The notes under the pieces were generated by a model, which did no database searches, had not been told where the DNA came from, and saw only the letters and a program-made list of their open reading frames with translations. A stretch of DNA of 64,000 nucleotides, taken from NCBI RefSeq assembly GCF_035582795.1, contig NC_134373.1, forward strand, positions 33,636,501-33,700,500. Direction: 5' to 3'. This DNA comes from Mycteria americana. Lineage: Eukaryota; Chordata; Aves; Ciconiiformes; Ciconiidae. Numbering within the stretch: the first letter of the stretch is position 1; each line of letters starts with the position of its first letter. Made by a program: the position numbers and the translations under genes. Below are positions 57,751 through 64,000 of the stretch, in pieces.

Positions 57751-59445
57751 GGGATGTGCTGGGGCGGGCGGCGCGCCGCCGCGGGCCCTGGTGCCGCTGC
57801 CGGCAGGCGGGAGCCGGGCAGGCCCGGGGGCGGCTCTTCCTCACAAGAGGTGTTGACCATCAGTGCCTCTGATCCGGGCAGCGCCCTGAGGAGAATCCGC
57901 CGTGTCACTGAGGAGGCGCTGGGTAGAACCTGGACCCAGCCCTAGATGGGATCCGTCTGTTGGGCCTGTCCAGTAGATGTGAAAATCGGCGATTTCTAAT
58001 TGCCTGTGCTCCCAAGTCTGTATTCCTACAACGTTCTTCCACGCTGCTCAGGAGAAAGCGGATTGAACGCTGTCCCATTTTCTTTATTCTGCACTGTGTC
58101 CTCCAGATCTCAAGTCCATGTGGGATAGCATCAAGAAAATATTCATCTTTGCTGTTTAATATAAATCTAGTTATTTTCAGGTGCAGAAGAGTATGCTTGT
58201 CTTGATTGGCATCTTTTATTTATGTATCACAGCATATTTACAATGAAAATGGAATTAGAGCTCTCTGAATTATTAACCAAGGGGATGTAAAAACAAGTTC
58301 TTGTGCTGTGGAAGGTCTGAGTCCCCATTCTGCAGAAAGTCTTTGAAGAAAATATTGCTGGTTTACTTTGCCAGGATACAGCTAGGACAAATACAGCAAA
58401 GACTGGGAGGTACCTGGGTACCTGTATGATGGTGGGGCACTTAAATAATTTCCCTCCACAACCAAAAAGGCAACCCTCCCCCCCCCCCCAAGGGAAGAAT
58501 AGGCAAGACAATCCCTTGTGGGACTAGAAGTGGTGATTGAAACAGCTGCTAAGGGACAGCAGATAACAGAGGTCGTGCTGTGCCCCTGGCTGATGTTGCA
58601 GCACTTACACTGCAGTCTTTGCTCATTGCTGCAGCAGCCGCGGCAGTTTAGTGTGTGACCAGAAAGCAAAGTTGTTGAGGAATACCCAGAACCAAAAATA
58701 GAGAAGATTGTCGGAGTAGGAAATAGCTTGTTTTCCTGTGGAGAGAAAGAACCCAATGGAACAACATGTGGGCTTGTTTGAAGAGGGGCTCAGGTCGATA
58801 AGGCGATTCTGGTTTAGGTTCTGCTCTCTGTTAAAGTAGTATAAGCCCTGTAGAGCCATTCTAAAGACCTACTATTATAAATTAAATTAAACCCCTTAAT
58901 TATGTCGTAGTATACCAGGAGAATTATTTGCCTGTGTATGTGGAGGAGGTTTTTCCACTTTCTGTAGGGAGGTGAAAATGAGCACTGTGTAACGGCTCAG
59001 GCATTTTTCAGGGTATTATGCTCTCTACAACGTAAGTATATTAAAAAGGTTTTGGTTTTGTTCATGTTGGTACATTCTTTTAGAGCACAAGGTTACTCAC
59101 CCAGCAGGTAAAATCTTCAGTCACTTAAAACCCAAACAACATACTTGCATTGATCCATAACATTTTTGTGAGTTTAGAAGGGAGTCTGGTGCTGTAGTAT
59201 ACAGCACAGGTACAAATACTGGACTGTTTGGTGTGCAGTATCAATAATATCGTAGGTAACCCTGTTTGTTTTGAGATCCTGTTACTGCTTCTGTAGAAGT
59301 AATGAAAGTTAAGTCCTGAAAGACAAAATGGTACTGAATTTCTCACCATGTTTTAATCTTTGCATGAGGCCTACCTGTACCTTGTTTTCTAGCTGTGCTT
59401 GTACACAGAGGGAAGGCAATAATTCCTCTCTTTAATGTTTTCCAG
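57655..59445 (+). other. C2orf76: C2orf76 5' UTR exon(s) and first intron (unresolved)
   Basis: The 5' UTR exon must lie in the CpG-rich part, about 57650-57940. GTAAGG at 57671-57676 is one possible donor, but others exist. The rest is AT-rich intron with a poly-C run near 58479-58490. Confidence 0.5.
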
Positions 59446-61393
<1,948 letters not shown>

Positions 61394-64000
61394 GTACGTG
61401 GGGTTTTTTTCTTGTTTTAATTCCTGTAAAATGCAGACATAATATTTTATACCAGTTTCTATACAATTTAGAAGACAACTGCTGTAGAATACTCATGCTG
61501 GTGGCAGTGCCTGCCTACATTTGCAACTCTATCCAGCTCTTGTAGTTGGGGTTATGCCACTGGGATCACATCTACAGAACTTGACCATTATTTTGAAGTT
61601 CTGTATTAATCTTTGAATTAGGCTGCATACATTATTTGCTAAATGGTACTGATGGTTTTTGGTATTAATTTTTTATTACTTTTATAAGTGCCTTCTAACT
61701 GTTTTTACTCTAGTGAGCAGCTTGTGATCTCAAACGCTTTGAAATTGTAGTTCTCTATGTGCTTATGTATTTCAGTATCTATTTACTAATTGTGAAGTCA
61801 GAAAGGATGGTGAAGTGGGAGCTGAAGGCAGTAAATGGAAAATGCTTAAGACTTATATACTTAAATAATTTACATGGTATAAGAGAAGCAGGGGAACTTT
61901 GCTCAAAGTAGATATGAAAGCTCTTAAATACAAGCTGACAGAATGAAATAGCCTAGTGTGAAATTTAGGCTGACTTTATCCTCTAATGCAAAGCTATGAG
62001 GATATTTCCTTTTTGTGAAGATTGGCATGAACACGTGCAATTCATCTGTTTGGGACAGAATATACTTTCAAAATACACTAAATTACTTCCTTTCTTGGCA
62101 TTTGTTAACTCGGATGTCAGTAACGTATCTTTTCCTAAACTTGGCAATTCTGAAAATTCCCTTGGAGTTTTGCTGCAAGTCTGTCTCCCTCCTCTGTCTC
62201 CCATGTTCCTGGAATTGTTTGTCCTCTACAGTGATTCAAAGAATTGAATGAGGAACCTACTTAATACATGGGAATGGTAATAGACTCTATTTGCCTGTTT
62301 AAAAAAAAAAAAAAGCGCCAAGCATTTCATTCTGTGTTCTTGCTGATGGTGAAACAGGTAGTGCAAAATGAAAGCAGAAAAAGAGTTAGGGATTAAGATT
62401 TACGATACATCAGTGGCAAGGACTTGAACATTACTATTATTTTTAATATATTACTTAAGGTCTTAATGTCTAGGTAACTGTAAGTTTGAATTTGGAGGTG
62501 CCCTTCCTCCCCCTAGTATCTGTGGCTTTGGCTAGATGCAGGGGTCCTATGGAGGACTGCTGCTATCAGTTGTATTGCTGGTGCTGCCTATCCCTGCTGC
62601 TAGTTCTTTCATCACTTAGAGCGTCAGTGTAGTTTTTCCCAAGGCATATGTTGTGGCTGAGCACCTGATTGTGCTATGTAGGACTGAGCATAATGTGGGT
62701 AAAAAACACTGCAGAACTTAAAAACCTGTTACACCAGTTAAGTGGATGCTTACTTTTAGTGGGATGGTGCTAGCTGCATGGAAATTTTCACACAGAAGAA
62801 TCAAAGCCAAGTTCCTCACCTTCTCCTCAGGCTGTGAATCATCCCCGTTCATGTTTTTGGCATCTCTTGTGTGCTCTACTGTCTGTCTTGTATTTTGGTG
62901 ATGAAAGGGCAGTGAGACTTCTGCATGACTAGTGCTAGTAAGAGTCAGATTTTTCCTTCTGCTTTGTTTGGCAGTGCCAGAAATCTTGGTTGGACCTGGC
63001 TGTCTCTTACCTTGTGCCTGTTTCGGCTTCCTTCTCTCCAGAATGCAGCACCACTTTGTTCTCTCACATCATCTATAACGCCATCACATTTTTCCTCTTG
63101 GCTTGGTGCTCACATCTCAAAACTTATGACTTTCATTTTCTCTTCATTTCTTTGTAGACATCATTCCTATCCTTGGTCTAGAACTCTTCTCAGTCACTCT
63201 TTTCATCTTCCTACCCTGTCATTGCATTGCCATCTTTTCACTGATGATGGCAGCCTGGGTATCAACTTGTCCCATAAGCTGCTTCTCAATTTACTGTTTT
63301 TTTCCATGAATGTGGAGCAATATGGTAGATACTTCACAGAATCAGACTTAGAAAGTGATTTCTTATCTGTTGTCTTGTCTATTACCAGAAAAGGAAAGGT
63401 AAAAATCTGGGAATATGCTTGAGTGGGACTAAATTGGGATGAAATAGCAAAGGCAATTGAGAGGACATAAGGCTTTTTAGCTAGGATGCGAAGAGGCTGT
63501 AGTTTCATCTCTGTAACAGAGTTAGGGAAGACATTTAATAGCTCACATAAAGACAGGGTAAACTGCTGGATGCCAGTGGTGGAGTTGTGAAGAAGTAAAA
63601 TTGAGACGGTAGTTCAGAGAATGACTGGGCAAAGACGAGAGAAAAGGGGATGTGACAAAGTAGATGGAGAGGCTTACAACTAACAGGCAGAGGCTGGATT
63701 GTATTTGTTGTGGTAGAAAGGTTTCAAGATTGCAGTATATTTTTGCTGTGATTGCTCGGTGTTTTTGCAATGTTTCTATGTAAGATGGATCTGGGAACTG
63801 CAATTTAATATGTGTCTTGCTTCTAACACTGCAATTAGTACAGCATGCTATGACTGCCTTTTCAGTGACCTCTGCAGTGGGAACAGAGTAGATTTGACGT
63901 TCTGTAATGTTTTAAATAAAACGTTCAAAATGGGCTAAAGTGGTATGGAAGCAAACTTCTGAATGGGAATGTGATCTCTTATTCTGAACATCTGAATACT
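61394..64000 (+). other. C2orf76: C2orf76 intron, continuing past the window
   Basis: No sequence resembling the next human C2orf76 exon was found. An A-rich run lies at about 62301-62314. Otherwise unremarkable. Confidence 0.7.

Noticed and set aside
56723-57945. Frames of up to 294 codons around DBI exons 1-2
   Set aside because: Shadows of DBI exons and the GC-rich bidirectional promoter; no independent homology.

Overview
This is vertebrate nuclear DNA, almost certainly from a bird. It holds two CR1 retrotransposon copies, a solo LTR of a type I know from avian endogenous retroviruses, short introns, GC-rich promoters and proteins very close to chicken orthologues. From memory, the LTR family is common in Neoaves and not typical of Galliformes, so I lean towards a non-galliform bird. 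That last step is inference.

The window covers five adjacent genes in the order CFAP221 (-), SCTR (+), TMEM37 (-), DBI (-), C2orf76 (+). Human 2q14.2 has the same order and the same relative orientation, read from the opposite strand. CFAP221 runs off the left edge; its first five coding exons lie at 947-3502 and its promoter is near 6.2 kb. SCTR (11,189-32,393) can be assembled completely: 13 coding exons, all with GT/AG borders and consistent phase, giving 450 residues. TMEM37 has two coding exons (197 residues) and a CpG island at about 40.4-41.9 kb. DBI is complete in four exons (87 residues) with a polyadenylation signal. C2orf76 starts in the right-hand part and continues past 64 kb.

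The rest is intronic or intergenic. SCTR and TMEM37 are convergent with about 7 kb between their stop codons. DBI and C2orf76 are head to head around a CpG-rich promoter with five CCAAT boxes. The TMEM37-DBI interval (41.2-53.8 kb) holds a 280-bp solo LTR and two CR1 copies in inverted orientation whose 982-bp arms form a large imperfect palindrome. Smaller repeats include a GC-rich minisatellite beside the CFAP221 promoter, a degenerate 28-bp minisatellite ending at the SCTR exon 3 acceptor, and a 23-bp TAA-rich minisatellite in DBI intron 3.

The genes do not form one pathway: a cilium protein, a peptide-hormone receptor, a claudin-like membrane protein, an acyl-CoA binder and a small UPF0538 protein. 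I see no operon, defence system, CRISPR array or other novel multi-gene system. The most interesting signals are regulatory or structural: an RFX X-box at the CFAP221 promoter, the CR1 palindrome, the DBI/C2orf76 shared promoter and an apparently longer third extracellular loop in SCTR.
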